DNA from: Chloroflexota bacterium
Lineage (GTDB): Bacteria; Chloroflexota; Anaerolineae; Anaerolineales; Villigracilaceae
NCBI GenBank assembly: GCA_024434165.1
Contig: QMIW01000019.1
Span: forward strand, 1 to 53,104
Direction of reading: 5' to 3'
Length of the DNA stretch: 53,104 bases
The translations under genes and the position numbers were made by a program. Position 1 is the stretch's first letter; every line of letters starts with the position of its first letter. The notes under the pieces are model-generated. The model did no database searches, had not been told where the DNA came from, and saw nothing but the letters and a program-made list of their open reading frames with translations. This document shows positions 16,673 through 25,737 of the stretch, one piece after another.

Positions 16673-18061
16673 CAACGCCGCACTCAACGCCTGATCCAAC
16701 GCGCGGACCTCGATGATCTCGATCCCTTTGGGATATTCCTCACCCTTCCGCAACGCTTTCGGGATGATGGCGGTCTTGAAGCCGAGTTTCTGCGCCTCAC
16801 GCAAACGCGCCACCATCTGACCGGGCATGCGCAGCTCGCCCGCCAAGCCGATCTCGCCGATCAGCACCGCATCCGCGCGGACGGGGACATCGCGCCACGA
16901 GGAAGCAATCGCAGCGGCGACCGCCAAATCGGCGGCGGGTTCGTCAATCTGGATGCCGCCCACCACGTTGACAAAGACATCCTGCTCGGCAAGTTCCAAC
17001 CCGACGCGGCGCGTCAACACCGCCGTGATCAACAGCAGGCGGTTGAAGTCCACACCGTTGGGCGTGCGGCGCGCGTTACCAAACTGGGTCGGCGAGGTGA
17101 GTCCTTGAATTTCGACCAAAATCGGGCGCGTGCCTTCCATCGTCACGGCAATCGCGGAGCCTGCCGCGTTCACCAGCCGCTCCGCCAAAAACGCCTCGGA
17201 CGGATTCAGCACCTCACTCAAGCCGCCTTCGCGCATCTCGAATACGCCCACCTCCGAGGTTGCGCCGAAGCGGTTCTTCACCGAGCGCAGCAGACGATAC
17301 GCCTGGAAGCGGTCGCCCTCCAAATAAAGCACCGTGTCCACGATATGCTCCAGCACGCGCGGACCGGCAATCGCGCCTTCTTTTGTCACATGCCCGATCA
17401 TGAACACCGTCACGCCGCTGGACTTTGCCAACTCCCGCAGCTGCGATGAACACTCGCGCACCTGCGAAACCGACCCCGCCGACGAATCCAACTCGGAGAG
17501 ATACGTGGTCTGGATGGAGTCAACAATCAGCAGGTCGGGCTTGGAAGCGTGGACGTGATTCAAAATCACTTCGAGGTTGGTTTCCGTCACCAGCAAAAGA
17601 TTCTTCGGCAAATCCTTCCCGCCATTGAACAGGCGCGAGGCGCGCATTTTGATCTGCCGCTCCGACTCCTCGCCTGACACGTACAGCACGCGCTGGACTT
17701 TCGCCATCTCCATCGCCATTTGCAGCATGAGCGTGGATTTGCCGATGCCCGGGTCGCCGCCCACGAGGACGATGGAGCCGTGAACGATGCCGCCGCCGAG
17801 CACGCGCGCGAACTCGCCGATGGGCAGGTGAACGCGATCCTCCGCCTCACCGCTGACCTCGGAGATGGGACGCGGTTCCGATCTGCCCGTCAGCCCGCGG
17901 ACGTTTCCCGCTCCCTTCCTGGAGACGGGTTCATCGTGGATGACTTCCTCGATCATGCTGTCGAACGCCCCGCACTGCGGACATTTGCCCATGTACGATG
18001 CAGACACTCGTCCGCATTGCTGGCAGACGTATCGGGTGTGGGATTTTGTTTTTGCCATCAA
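16658..18061 (-). CDS. radA: DNA repair protein RadA/Sms
   Basis: This 467-residue protein has standard length. It is a RecA-like branch-migration ATPase/helicase in homologous recombination. Domains: N-terminal C4 zinc finger (CQQCG then CPQCG, ~14-33), RecA core with Walker A GGDPGIGKST (~101), the RadA-specific KNRFG motif (VKNRFGATSEVGVF, ~263) and a C-terminal Lon-protease-like domain. It follows homoserine dehydrogenase in the same direction with ~80 bp between; that gap holds a TATACT box and a palindromic repeat whose GGGAG end supplies the ribosome binding site. The final codons are within a period-7 tract. Confidence 0.96.
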   Translation of the reverse strand: MMAKTKSHTRYVCQQCGRVSASYMGKCPQCGAFDSMIEEVIHDEPVSRKGAGNVRGLTGRSEPRPISEVSGEAEDRVHLPIGEFARVLGGGIVHGSIVLVGGDPGIGKSTLMLQMAMEMAKVQRVLYVSGEESERQIKMRASRLFNGGKDLPKNLLLVTETNLEVILNHVHASKPDLLIVDSIQTTYLSELDSSAGSVSQVRECSSQLRELAKSSGVTVFMIGHVTKEGAIAGPRVLEHIVDTVLYLEGDRFQAYRLLRSVKNRFGATSEVGVFEMREGGLSEVLNPSEAFLAERLVNAAGSAIAVTMEGTRPILVEIQGLTSPTQFGNARRTPNGVDFNRLLLITAVLTRRVGLELAEQDVFVNVVGGIQIDEPAADLAVAAAIASSWRDVPVRADAVLIGEIGLAGELRMPGQMVARLREAQKLGFKTAIIPKALRKGEEYPKGIEIIEVRALDQALSAALRNEK

Positions 18062-18065
18062 ATTA

Positions 18066-18105
18066 CTCCCCCCTCTCCTTTTAGGAGAGGGGACGGGGGT
18101 GAGGT
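18066..18105. repeat. REP-like palindrome (CCCCTCTCC...GGAGAGGGG) before radA
   Basis: CCCCTCTCC, TTTTA loop, GGAGAGGGG, followed by ACGGGGGTGAGG. A related unit occurs at 40858-40932 before the ribD-like gene. Read leftward, its end GGAGAGGGGGGAG provides the Shine-Dalgarno sequence of radA. Confidence 0.7.
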
Positions 18106-18141
18106 TGGGTGCGGTCAGTATAACAGAATTTTTGTTCTGTT

Positions 18142-19176
18142 TTACCTCACCACATTCACAAAATCGGCAAACAGACCGTACGCGGTTTCTTCGGGTCCGC
18201 CCTTCAGCCCTGCGCGTTCGGTGACCGTGATCGAATAATCGGGCAACACGTCGGTTCTGAATGTCAACCCTGTTGACGAGCCCATCATGCCATACAGCGG
18301 GGACAACGGCTCGACCAGTTCGGGAGCAACGCGGGCTTTGATCTGATTCCCAGTCCGTTCCGCCGAAGCGACCAGTTTCCAGCGCTTCCCTTCCGCTTGT
18401 GCCTGTTTCACCATCCCCGGCGTGATCTCCCGTATGCCTTTTCGCTCCGCATCCTGCGGCTTGAATGGGGTATCCATCAACACAGTCACCAGCGCGGCAA
18501 CCTTGACCGCCGCATCCCAGCCGTCCACGTCACCGGAGGGATCGGTCTCCGCGATGCCGATGCTTTGACAATACTTTACCGCATCGTCGAACGTCTCGCC
18601 GTCTTCCATGCGCGAGAGGATCAGGTTCGTCGTGGCGTTGATGATGCCCTTGAACGAAATCAACTCGGCAAGCGGCATCGCTTCGCGGAAAGTGGAAAAG
18701 ACGGGCGTCCCACCCAGCACGGTGGACTCGAAAAGAAATTTCCTCCCTTTTGAATTTGCCAGCGCAGTCAATTCTCGATAACCATGAACCACTGTTCCTT
18801 TGTTCGCTGTGATCGCGTGCATGCCTGCTTCCAACGCCGCGCGGACGTGATCAATGGCGGGCTGCCCGGTCTCGTAGTTGACAGGGGAATTTTCGAACAT
18901 GATGGTGGCTTGGGAGTGTTGAATTACAGAAAGAGAATTGGAGACTGGAGAATTGGAGATTGGGTCAATGGACTTTCCACTTTCCACTTTTTCCAGCGCT
19001 TGTTGAACATCGAGACCGTTTGGGTTTACTGCATGTCCATGTCTACCGGTGGCAACGCCTGTGATCGAATATGTGACGCCGTATTTTGCCTGGAGCAATT
19101 CACGCTTGCGTTCGAGCAGGTGGACCAGCGCGCGGGCAACGTTGCCAAAGCCGATGAAGCAAAGGTTGTGGTGCAT
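18142..19176 (-). CDS. hom: Homoserine dehydrogenase (short form, no ACT domain)
   Basis: This enzyme reduces aspartate semialdehyde to homoserine in threonine/methionine synthesis. I set the start at the ATG at 19176 (AGGAG 8 nt upstream; 344 residues), since the 17 codons above it lie in a repeat tract. The Rossmann motif is FIGFGNVARALVHLL. The catalytic region includes TANKGTVVHGY, ESTVLGGTPVF, GIINATTNLILSRM and ETDPSGDVDGWDAAVK (substrate Lys/Asp). Between GLDVQQALEK and the beta strand QATIMFENSP lies an insert, VESGKSIDPISNSPVSNSL, encoded by a period-7 repeat tract, a loop not expected in the family. It lies in a leftward gene run upstream of radA. Confidence 0.92.
   Translation of the reverse strand: MHHNLCFIGFGNVARALVHLLERKRELLQAKYGVTYSITGVATGRHGHAVNPNGLDVQQALEKVESGKSIDPISNSPVSNSLSVIQHSQATIMFENSPVNYETGQPAIDHVRAALEAGMHAITANKGTVVHGYRELTALANSKGRKFLFESTVLGGTPVFSTFREAMPLAELISFKGIINATTNLILSRMEDGETFDDAVKYCQSIGIAETDPSGDVDGWDAAVKVAALVTVLMDTPFKPQDAERKGIREITPGMVKQAQAEGKRWKLVASAERTGNQIKARVAPELVEPLSPLYGMMGSSTGLTFRTDVLPDYSITVTERAGLKGGPEETAYGLFADFVNVVR
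18931..18994. repeat. Period-7 tract inside the homoserine dehydrogenase gene
   Basis: Units such as GAGAATT, GGAGACT, GGAGAATT, GGAGATT and, after a short break, CTTTCCA, CTTTCCA, CTTTTTC. It is read in frame within hom and adds about 19-21 residues rich in Ser, Pro and Asn. Confidence 0.8.
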
Positions 19177-19196
19177 GGGGGGAACTCCTGATTCAG

Positions 19197-19253
19197 TTGA
19201 AGGTTGCAGGTCGAAGGTTGGGATCATTAAAACTTGGAACTTTCAACCTTCAG
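19197..19253. repeat. Period-7 tract with inverted halves upstream of hom
   Basis: GTTGAAG, GTTGCAG, GTCGAAG, GTTGGGA one way, then CTTGGAA, CTTTCAA, CCTTCAG as the inverse. Lies between the SCO1664-like gene and hom. Confidence 0.75.
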
Positions 19254-19259
19254 CGGGTC

Positions 19260-19961
19260 TTAGATTGGCGGGTACGGATACGCTCTGCGTCCCTGCGGAG
19301 GGCGGGGAAAAACCCGGGACGAGCACAAGGCTTCGGCGCGGTTCAAGAGGGCGCGAATCTCCCTCGGGCTGAGATAAGGCTCGAAGAGGGCGGAACAACT
19401 TTCAAGCGAGGAAAGAGGCGCGAGCAATTCGTCCGGAATCCTTTGCCCGGCAAAGTCCCACAGCACGGTGCGGAGTTTATATTCTTCGTGAAAACAAATC
19501 CCGTGATCAATGGCATAAAGATGGCGCGTGCCGTCCTCGAAAAAAATGTGACTGCCCTTGCGGTCGGCGTTGTTGGCGGCGAGGTCGAAGAGCGCGACGG
19601 GACGGAGTTTTTGTTTGTCTTCGGGCGTGAAGTTGAAGTAGTGATATTCGACGTCGTATTCGATGTATTGCTGGAGCGAACCGGGACCGTGCGGACCATC
19701 CTCCCGATAGACGGTGATCGGCACGATGTGAAAGCCGAGCGCTTCGCTCAGTTGATACGCGGCGGCTTCGCGCAACGCCAGCGTATTATCGGGAAAGTCC
19801 CACAACGGCTGTTCGCCTTTGCTGGGTTTGTACACGGCTTTGATGGTTTCCCCTGCATGATGCACATCCACGAGGAAGGTGTAGTTCGAACCGAGCATGA
19901 ACTGACCGCGGAGTTCGTAGTCGCCGTGGGTGAGGATGTTCTTCGTGTTGGGGGAATTCAT
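19260..19961 (-). CDS. SCO1664 family protein (PI3/4-kinase-like fold)
   Basis: This 233-residue protein of the SCO1664 family is distantly related to phosphatidylinositol 3-/4-kinases and HipA-type kinases. Seen: [21 protein letters not shown] with the ATP-binding Lys, a Glu in [15 protein letters not shown], a catalytic-like stretch [15 protein letters not shown] (Asn, Asp), and metal-like [15 protein letters not shown]. Substrate is unknown. Its gene is 61 bp from a DUF3090 gene in the same direction, the pairing known from actinobacteria, which supports the assignment and suggests the two act together. Confidence 0.85.
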   Translation of the reverse strand: MNSPNTKNILTHGDYELRGQFMLGSNYTFLVDVHHAGETIKAVYKPSKGEQPLWDFPDNTLALREAAAYQLSEALGFHIVPITVYREDGPHGPGSLQQYIEYDVEYHYFNFTPEDKQKLRPVALFDLAANNADRKGSHIFFEDGTRHLYAIDHGICFHEEYKLRTVLWDFAGQRIPDELLAPLSSLESCSALFEPYLSPREIRALLNRAEALCSSRVFPRPPQGRRAYPYPPI

Positions 19962-19963
19962 AG

Positions 19964-20015
19964 TGGTCGAAAGTCAAAGGTCAAAGGTCTTTAACTTTCG
20001 ACCCTCGACCTTTGG
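19964..20015. repeat. Period-7 tract with inverted halves between the SCO1664-like and DUF3090 genes
   Basis: GGTCGAA, AGTCAAA, GGTCAAA, GGTCTTT, then AACTTTC, GACCCTC, GACCTTT. The second half is the approximate inverse of the first, so the RNA could fold as a hairpin. Confidence 0.75.
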
Positions 20016-20022
20016 CTTGGTT

Positions 20023-20550
20023 TTAATGCAGGTGCCCGTTCTTCTTCGGGCAGAAATGCCCTTCCGGCTCCATGGGCTGGCCGCACTGCGGGCAGACGGG
20101 GCGCCCGCGCGAGGAAACTTCCTGTCCCCAGCGGGCGAGGCGGCGCAATTGCGTGCGCGTCGCCCAGAAGCGCACCTGCGCGGCAGATTCGACATCCTGT
20201 TCCTCGGTCACCAATTCCTTGGTAAAGATGACGACGCGGTCGCGTTCGCGGTCGTAGCCCAAACCGATCTCCCCGGCGCGAAAGAGCGGGTCCACGGGCG
20301 GGTGGATGCGCATGGCGTCTTCTACATAATCGCCGGAGGCTTCCTCCAAATGCGGGTTCTGCTGGCTGATCTGGGCGAGGAACTGTTCGATGCCGATGGC
20401 AAGCGAGATCAACTGCGCCTTTTCGATGATGATGGTGATGGTGCGCGTATCCTGATAGGCTTGCAAATAAAAGACGCGCTGACCGGGTTTGCCGATGGCG
20501 TCTGCTGTGATATGGTCACAGGGATCAACGTCAATTTCAAAACGGGGCAT
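20023..20550 (-). CDS. DUF3090 family protein with C-terminal zinc ribbon
   Basis: This 175-residue protein has a DUF3090 body with [43 protein letters not shown] and [21 protein letters not shown]-like (seen as [18 protein letters not shown]), ending in a zinc-ribbon half, [16 protein letters not shown]. Family function is unknown. It is the first gene of a leftward run leading into the SCO1664-like kinase, the same neighbourhood seen in actinobacteria. A TATACT box and AAAGG ribosome binding site precede the ATG; the divergent mutase promoter overlaps this region. Confidence 0.85.
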   Translation of the reverse strand: MPRFEIDVDPCDHITADAIGKPGQRVFYLQAYQDTRTITIIIEKAQLISLAIGIEQFLAQISQQNPHLEEASGDYVEDAMRIHPPVDPLFRAGEIGLGYDRERDRVVIFTKELVTEEQDVESAAQVRFWATRTQLRRLARWGQEVSSRGRPVCPQCGQPMEPEGHFCPKKNGHLH

Positions 20551-20559
20551 AATCTACCT

Positions 20560-20586
20560 TTGCCGGCGAGTATACCATTGTATAAT
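20560..20586 (+). promoter_or_regulatory. Promoter of the acyl-CoA mutase gene
   Basis: -35 TTGCCG (20560-20565), 15-bp spacer, consensus -10 TATAAT (20581-20586). The leader is ~20 nt and carries AAAGGAG 5-6 nt before the ATG at 20614. No cobalamin riboswitch-sized leader is present. Confidence 0.65.
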
Positions 20587-20613
20587 GTCAGCACCTCTGC
20601 CAAAGGAGATGCC

Positions 20614-22293
<1,680 letters not shown>

Positions 22294-22311
22294 AGTTAGA
22301 GGTTGCAGGTT

Positions 22312-22350
22312 AACGTGGAAGCGGCGTTCAGGTCGTTTCCACGTTTTTGT
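22312..22350 (+). terminator. Intrinsic terminator after the mutase gene
   Basis: AACGTGGAA, ~20-nt loop, TTCCACGTT then a T-run. It overlaps the 3' end of the convergent symporter gene. A short AGTTAGA/GGTTGCA/GGTTAAC stretch (22294-22317) before it looks like a remnant period-7 tract. Confidence 0.7.
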
Positions 22351-23752
22351 TTCGCCGCACTGCCAACAACTTTTGAATCCGCTGGTATTTCTCGCGCGAG
22401 AGCGGGTACGTCCATGCCAGGATGATCGTGCCCAGCAGAATCGCCGCGCCGATGAACGAGACCATCACGCGAATCATGAACACCGCCGACCCCGTCTGCT
22501 GGAATTGGTTCGCGCCTTCAGGGGGAACCTGATAACCCGACCAGCCCAAAATTTGCAGCGTCACAAAAATGACCAGCGCGCCCGTAAGTTTGCGAATCAA
22601 AGTGCGGATGCCGTAGTAGATTCCCTCCCGCCGCCTGCCGGTGCGGAGTTCGTCCCATTCGATCACATCGGGGAGAATCGAATCGGGCAGGATGTACGCG
22701 GCAGAGACGCCGACGCCCGCCAGCGCGGCAATGACCAGCAGGTAGCCGGTTTCGCCGGGCTGGATGGTGAAGATCATCACTTCGACGAGAATCCAGGCGG
22801 TCATGCCGGCGATGTACGCCCGGATTTTGTTATGCCGCCTCGCAAACCACAACCAGAATGGAACGCACAGCACGCATACAAACATCAACACTCCAAAGAA
22901 CGCGGATTCAAGCGCGAGGTTCACGCCCAGGACGTTCACCCCTGCCAGCAAATCCCCCTGCGCCACCCAATACAGGAGGAAGAACGGGAAGGTGATGGCG
23001 ATCATATCCACCGCCGACCAGTTGAACATATAAATTCCAACCGCATAGCGGAACGGCACATTTTCCCACGCGAGTTTCAGACTCTCGCGGAAGGAGAGCG
23101 TCTCCTGCTCACCGCTGGAGCCAAACCGCTCGCGTACGATCAACCCGATCAGAAAGAGCGGAAGCGACCCAATCGCTCCGAAGACCGCGCCCGCGGTCAT
23201 GAATCCCTGTTGCTGCGAGCCGCCGCCCAGCATCACTGCATCCACGATCATGGGCGCAGTGATCACCACCGTCATGGCGGAGAGCAGTTGGAAGACCGTG
23301 CGAAAACTCGAAAGCGAAGTCCGCTCATCGTAGTCCTGGGTTAACTCCGGGGTCAATGAAAGAAACGGGACCGATACCAGCGTGGTCAGCGTGTCGGAGA
23401 TCATGAAAGCGACGGTCACATAGATCAACAGCCCGATCTGACTCTCCCAGTCCGGCGCGGACCACAGCATGACAAAACTCAACCCGAACGGGAAGGCAAA
23501 CCACAAAAGGAAGGGTCTGCGCCTCCCCAGTCTGGATTTGACGCGGTCGCTCAGAATCCCAATGATGGGATCATTGACAGCGTCCCAGGCGATGCCGACC
23601 AGCGCGCCGAGCGAGGCAAGGTGCGGCTCGATACCCACCACATCGGTGAGATAGATGGCATAGAAAATGGAGCGCATCATGCCAATGCTCGAAATCCCCC
23701 AGTCGCCGGAACCGTATAAAAGTTTGAGCCAGAACGGAAGACGTCTTTTCAC
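22328..23752 (-). CDS. GPH-family (MelB-like) sugar:cation symporter
   Basis: This 474-residue protein has about 12 membrane segments. Family features: N-terminal LLYGSGDWGISSIG, the first-half NDPIIGILSDRVKSRLGRRRP (seen as DAVNDPIIGILSDRVKS and GRRRPFLLW) typical of glycoside-pentoside-hexuronide symporters, and ILPDSILPDVIEWDELRTG in the second half. It should import a sugar or glycoside with H+ or Na+ across the cytoplasmic membrane; the substrate is not readable. The start is a GTG at 23752 with AAGGA upstream. It is convergent with the mutase gene and stands alone. Confidence 0.88.
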   Translation of the reverse strand: MKRRLPFWLKLLYGSGDWGISSIGMMRSIFYAIYLTDVVGIEPHLASLGALVGIAWDAVNDPIIGILSDRVKSRLGRRRPFLLWFAFPFGLSFVMLWSAPDWESQIGLLIYVTVAFMISDTLTTLVSVPFLSLTPELTQDYDERTSLSSFRTVFQLLSAMTVVITAPMIVDAVMLGGGSQQQGFMTAGAVFGAIGSLPLFLIGLIVRERFGSSGEQETLSFRESLKLAWENVPFRYAVGIYMFNWSAVDMIAITFPFFLLYWVAQGDLLAGVNVLGVNLALESAFFGVLMFVCVLCVPFWLWFARRHNKIRAYIAGMTAWILVEVMIFTIQPGETGYLLVIAALAGVGVSAAYILPDSILPDVIEWDELRTGRRREGIYYGIRTLIRKLTGALVIFVTLQILGWSGYQVPPEGANQFQQTGSAVFMIRVMVSFIGAAILLGTIILAWTYPLSREKYQRIQKLLAVRRNKNVETT

Positions 23753-23779
23753 GACGTATTTTCCTTGTCTCCAAATAAC

Positions 23780-23882
23780 TTAACTCACCTTACGCGGCAG
23801 GGGTGACCCTTTCTTGCAGATAGGCTGTCTGTTTTGCCCAAACGGGTTGCCCTATACGACGAAATCGTGTAAGGTGAGTTAA
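23780..23882. repeat. 103-bp element with perfect 14-bp terminal inverted repeats
   Basis: TTAACTCACCTTAC (23780-23793) and its exact inverse GTAAGGTGAGTTAA (23869-23882) flank a 75-bp centre with no coding potential. It lies in the 232-bp divergent gap between the symporter and the exonuclease gene. It resembles a MITE without its transposase; a structured RNA or cruciform is possible. Confidence 0.7.
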
Positions 23883-23971
23883 CATTCGCGCAAGTGTAGC
23901 ACGAAACCCGTTCATTTTTCGTTCGCAAACGAAGCCGGGCAGCGAATGCCGCCTCTGTGAGCGTTTAGCGA

Positions 23972-23977
23972 TAAAAT
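23972..23977 (+). promoter_or_regulatory. -10 box of a leaderless transcript (exonuclease gene)
   Basis: TAAAAT ends 7 bp before the ATG at 23985, and no ribosome binding site is present, so transcription should start at or next to the ATG. Confidence 0.55.
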
Positions 23978-23984
23978 TGACCGC

Positions 23985-25229
23985 ATGTCCTCGCTTGCAG
24001 ACAAATTGAAGTCGCTCGGCGTCAAGACGGCGAACACGCTTCCTTCCAAGCCGAAGGCTGGGAACTGGTCCATTGACTCGGTCGTCGCCGGAAGCGTTGC
24101 CTCCACCCCGCGCGGCGATACATTCGTCTCCGAGCAGGTCTTCGGGGCGGAGTACCTGCACGGGGATGTATCCCCCTACTCCTCATTTCCGCTTGAGTTC
24201 ATTTCACAATGGGCAAACGACCCGCGCATCGCGGAAATGCCCATCCATAAATTCGCATTCCTGGATACGGAAACGTCCGGCATCTCCGGCGGGACGGGCA
24301 CGCTTGCCTTTCTCGTCGGCGCGGCGCGCTTTGTGGAAGGGCAGCTCGTCCTGAAGCAGTTCTTTCTGCGCGACCCCTCCGAAGAGCCCGCCATGCTCGA
24401 AGCGTTGATTCACTTCCTTGCGCCGTGTGAGGGACTGGTCACATTCAACGGCAAAGCCTTCGACGCGCCGCTCCTCGTCACCCGGTATTCCCTGCACCGC
24501 ATCCCCGTCCCCTTCAAGGGTTACGCCCACATTGACTTGCTGCCGCTGGCGCGCAGGCTCTGGCGCGACAGGCTCCCTTCGCGCGCCTTGAAGTATCTCG
24601 AAGAGCACGTGCTCGGCTTCACGCGGACTTCGGAGGAGGTTCCGGGTTACGAGATTCCCTGGCTGTATTTCGATTACCTGCGCAGCGGCGACGCGCGTCC
24701 GCTGGGCGGTGTGTTCTATCACAACGCGATGGATGTGGTGGCAATGGCGGCTTTGCTGGGACATGTCAGCGAACTGCTGGCAGACCCGTTCAACGGGCGG
24801 GTGGAACACGGTCTCGACTTCATTGCGCTCGGCAAACTGTACGAGGACCTCGGTCATTGGGACGAGGCGGCGCGTCTCTTCGAGCGCGGACTCGAACTCA
24901 TCCATTCGGGCGGCTCAGGGCTGGGGTTGGAAGAAGCAGATTTCGGCGTGGCGGTGAAGCGTCTTTCCATCCTGCAGAAAAAGCGCGGAGACCTGGATCG
25001 AGCCGTAAAGTTGTGGGAGGCGGCGGCGGGCAAAGGTCACATTTACGCGCATATCGAACTGGCAAAGTATTACGAACACAAGCTGCGCGATGTGCAGGCG
25101 TCCATCCGGTGGGCGCGTTCGGCGCGCAGGGAGGTGGAGCAGGCGGACCTGCCCGGGTACATTCGCAAACACTGGCTGAATGAAATTGACCGCCGGCTTG
25201 CGCGGCTTCAAAGAAAAGCGGGTTTATAA
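23985..25229 (+). CDS. YprB-like RNase H-fold exonuclease with C-terminal TPR-like region
   Basis: This 414-residue protein has a central 3'-5' exonuclease-like domain (~85-275) with DEDD-type residues: FLDTETSGISGGTG (Asp, Glu), TFNGKAFDAPLL (Asp) and YHNAMDVVAMA (Asp, after His-Asn). This matches the YprB/ribonuclease-H-like family. The C-terminal ~130 residues (e.g. GKLYEDLGHWDEAARLFERGLE) read as tetratricopeptide-like helices, probably for protein contacts. Nucleic-acid substrate is unknown. It is expressed from a leaderless-type promoter. Its stop codon overlaps a TATAAT sequence that may start the next transcript. Confidence 0.85.
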   Translation: MSSLADKLKSLGVKTANTLPSKPKAGNWSIDSVVAGSVASTPRGDTFVSEQVFGAEYLHGDVSPYSSFPLEFISQWANDPRIAEMPIHKFAFLDTETSGISGGTGTLAFLVGAARFVEGQLVLKQFFLRDPSEEPAMLEALIHFLAPCEGLVTFNGKAFDAPLLVTRYSLHRIPVPFKGYAHIDLLPLARRLWRDRLPSRALKYLEEHVLGFTRTSEEVPGYEIPWLYFDYLRSGDARPLGGVFYHNAMDVVAMAALLGHVSELLADPFNGRVEHGLDFIALGKLYEDLGHWDEAARLFERGLELIHSGGSGLGLEEADFGVAVKRLSILQKKRGDLDRAVKLWEAAAGKGHIYAHIELAKYYEHKLRDVQASIRWARSARREVEQADLPGYIRKHWLNEIDRRLARLQRKAGL

Positions 25230-25256
25230 TTGATCATCACGCTCGAGGAGGAGCAG

Positions 25257-25673
25257 ATGCTTCAGATAAATATTTCGCAGGAAACGGGGGACGTCCCTGT
25301 TACCGTGATCGGGGTGGCGGGGCAGTTGGACGGGCAAACCTATCAGGAATTGATCCGCTCCGCCCAGGAGGCGCACCGGAGCGGGGCAAAAAACTTCCTG
25401 TTGGATTTGAGCGAACTGACTTACATTTCCAGCGCGGGATTGGTGGCGCTGCATACCATCGCGCTCTTCATGCGCGGCGAAGAAATCCCCGACCCCGAAC
25501 ATGGCTGGGCGGCGCTCAAATCCGTTGATCGTTCGCGCGCAAGCGGTTTGCAGAAGCATGTCAAACTGTTGAACCCGGCTCCGCAGGTCGCCAACGTGCT
25601 GGATATGGTGGGGTATACGGCCATCTTCGAGATTTTTAACGACCGCAAAAAAGCGCTCGAATCCTATCGGTAA
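25257..25673 (+). CDS. STAS-domain protein, anti-sigma-factor-antagonist type (first of two)
   Basis: I start at the ATG at 25257 because GAGGAGGAG lies just upstream (138 residues); an in-frame TTG at 25230 is less likely. The STAS core shows GQLDGQTYQELI, LDLSELTYISSAGLVALHTI with the conserved phosphorylatable Ser in SSAG, and VLDMVGYTAIFEIF. Such proteins bind anti-sigma kinases of the RsbW type and are switched by phosphorylation. No kinase or phosphatase gene is near. It forms a symmetric arrangement with a second STAS gene at 27042 around an oxidoreductase. Confidence 0.9.
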   Translation: MLQINISQETGDVPVTVIGVAGQLDGQTYQELIRSAQEAHRSGAKNFLLDLSELTYISSAGLVALHTIALFMRGEEIPDPEHGWAALKSVDRSRASGLQKHVKLLNPAPQVANVLDMVGYTAIFEIFNDRKKALESYR

Positions 25674-25737
25674 CGCGCCGACCAACAGCGATGCCTGCCC
25701 GCATCGCTGTTGATTTATTGTTATCAAGGTGATTAAC

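Noticed and set aside
19177-19227. Upstream start of homoserine dehydrogenase at 19227
   Set aside because: The extra 17 residues come from a repeat tract and precede a well-placed AGGAG and ATG at 19176, next to the Rossmann motif.
20561-20613. Possible cobalamin riboswitch before the B12-dependent mutase
   Set aside because: The predicted leader is only ~20 nt after the -10 box, too short for a B12 element.
23790-24161. Leftward frame across the 103-bp inverted-repeat element
   Set aside because: It is antisense to the start of the exonuclease gene and lacks any recognisable domain; it was not taken as a transposase.
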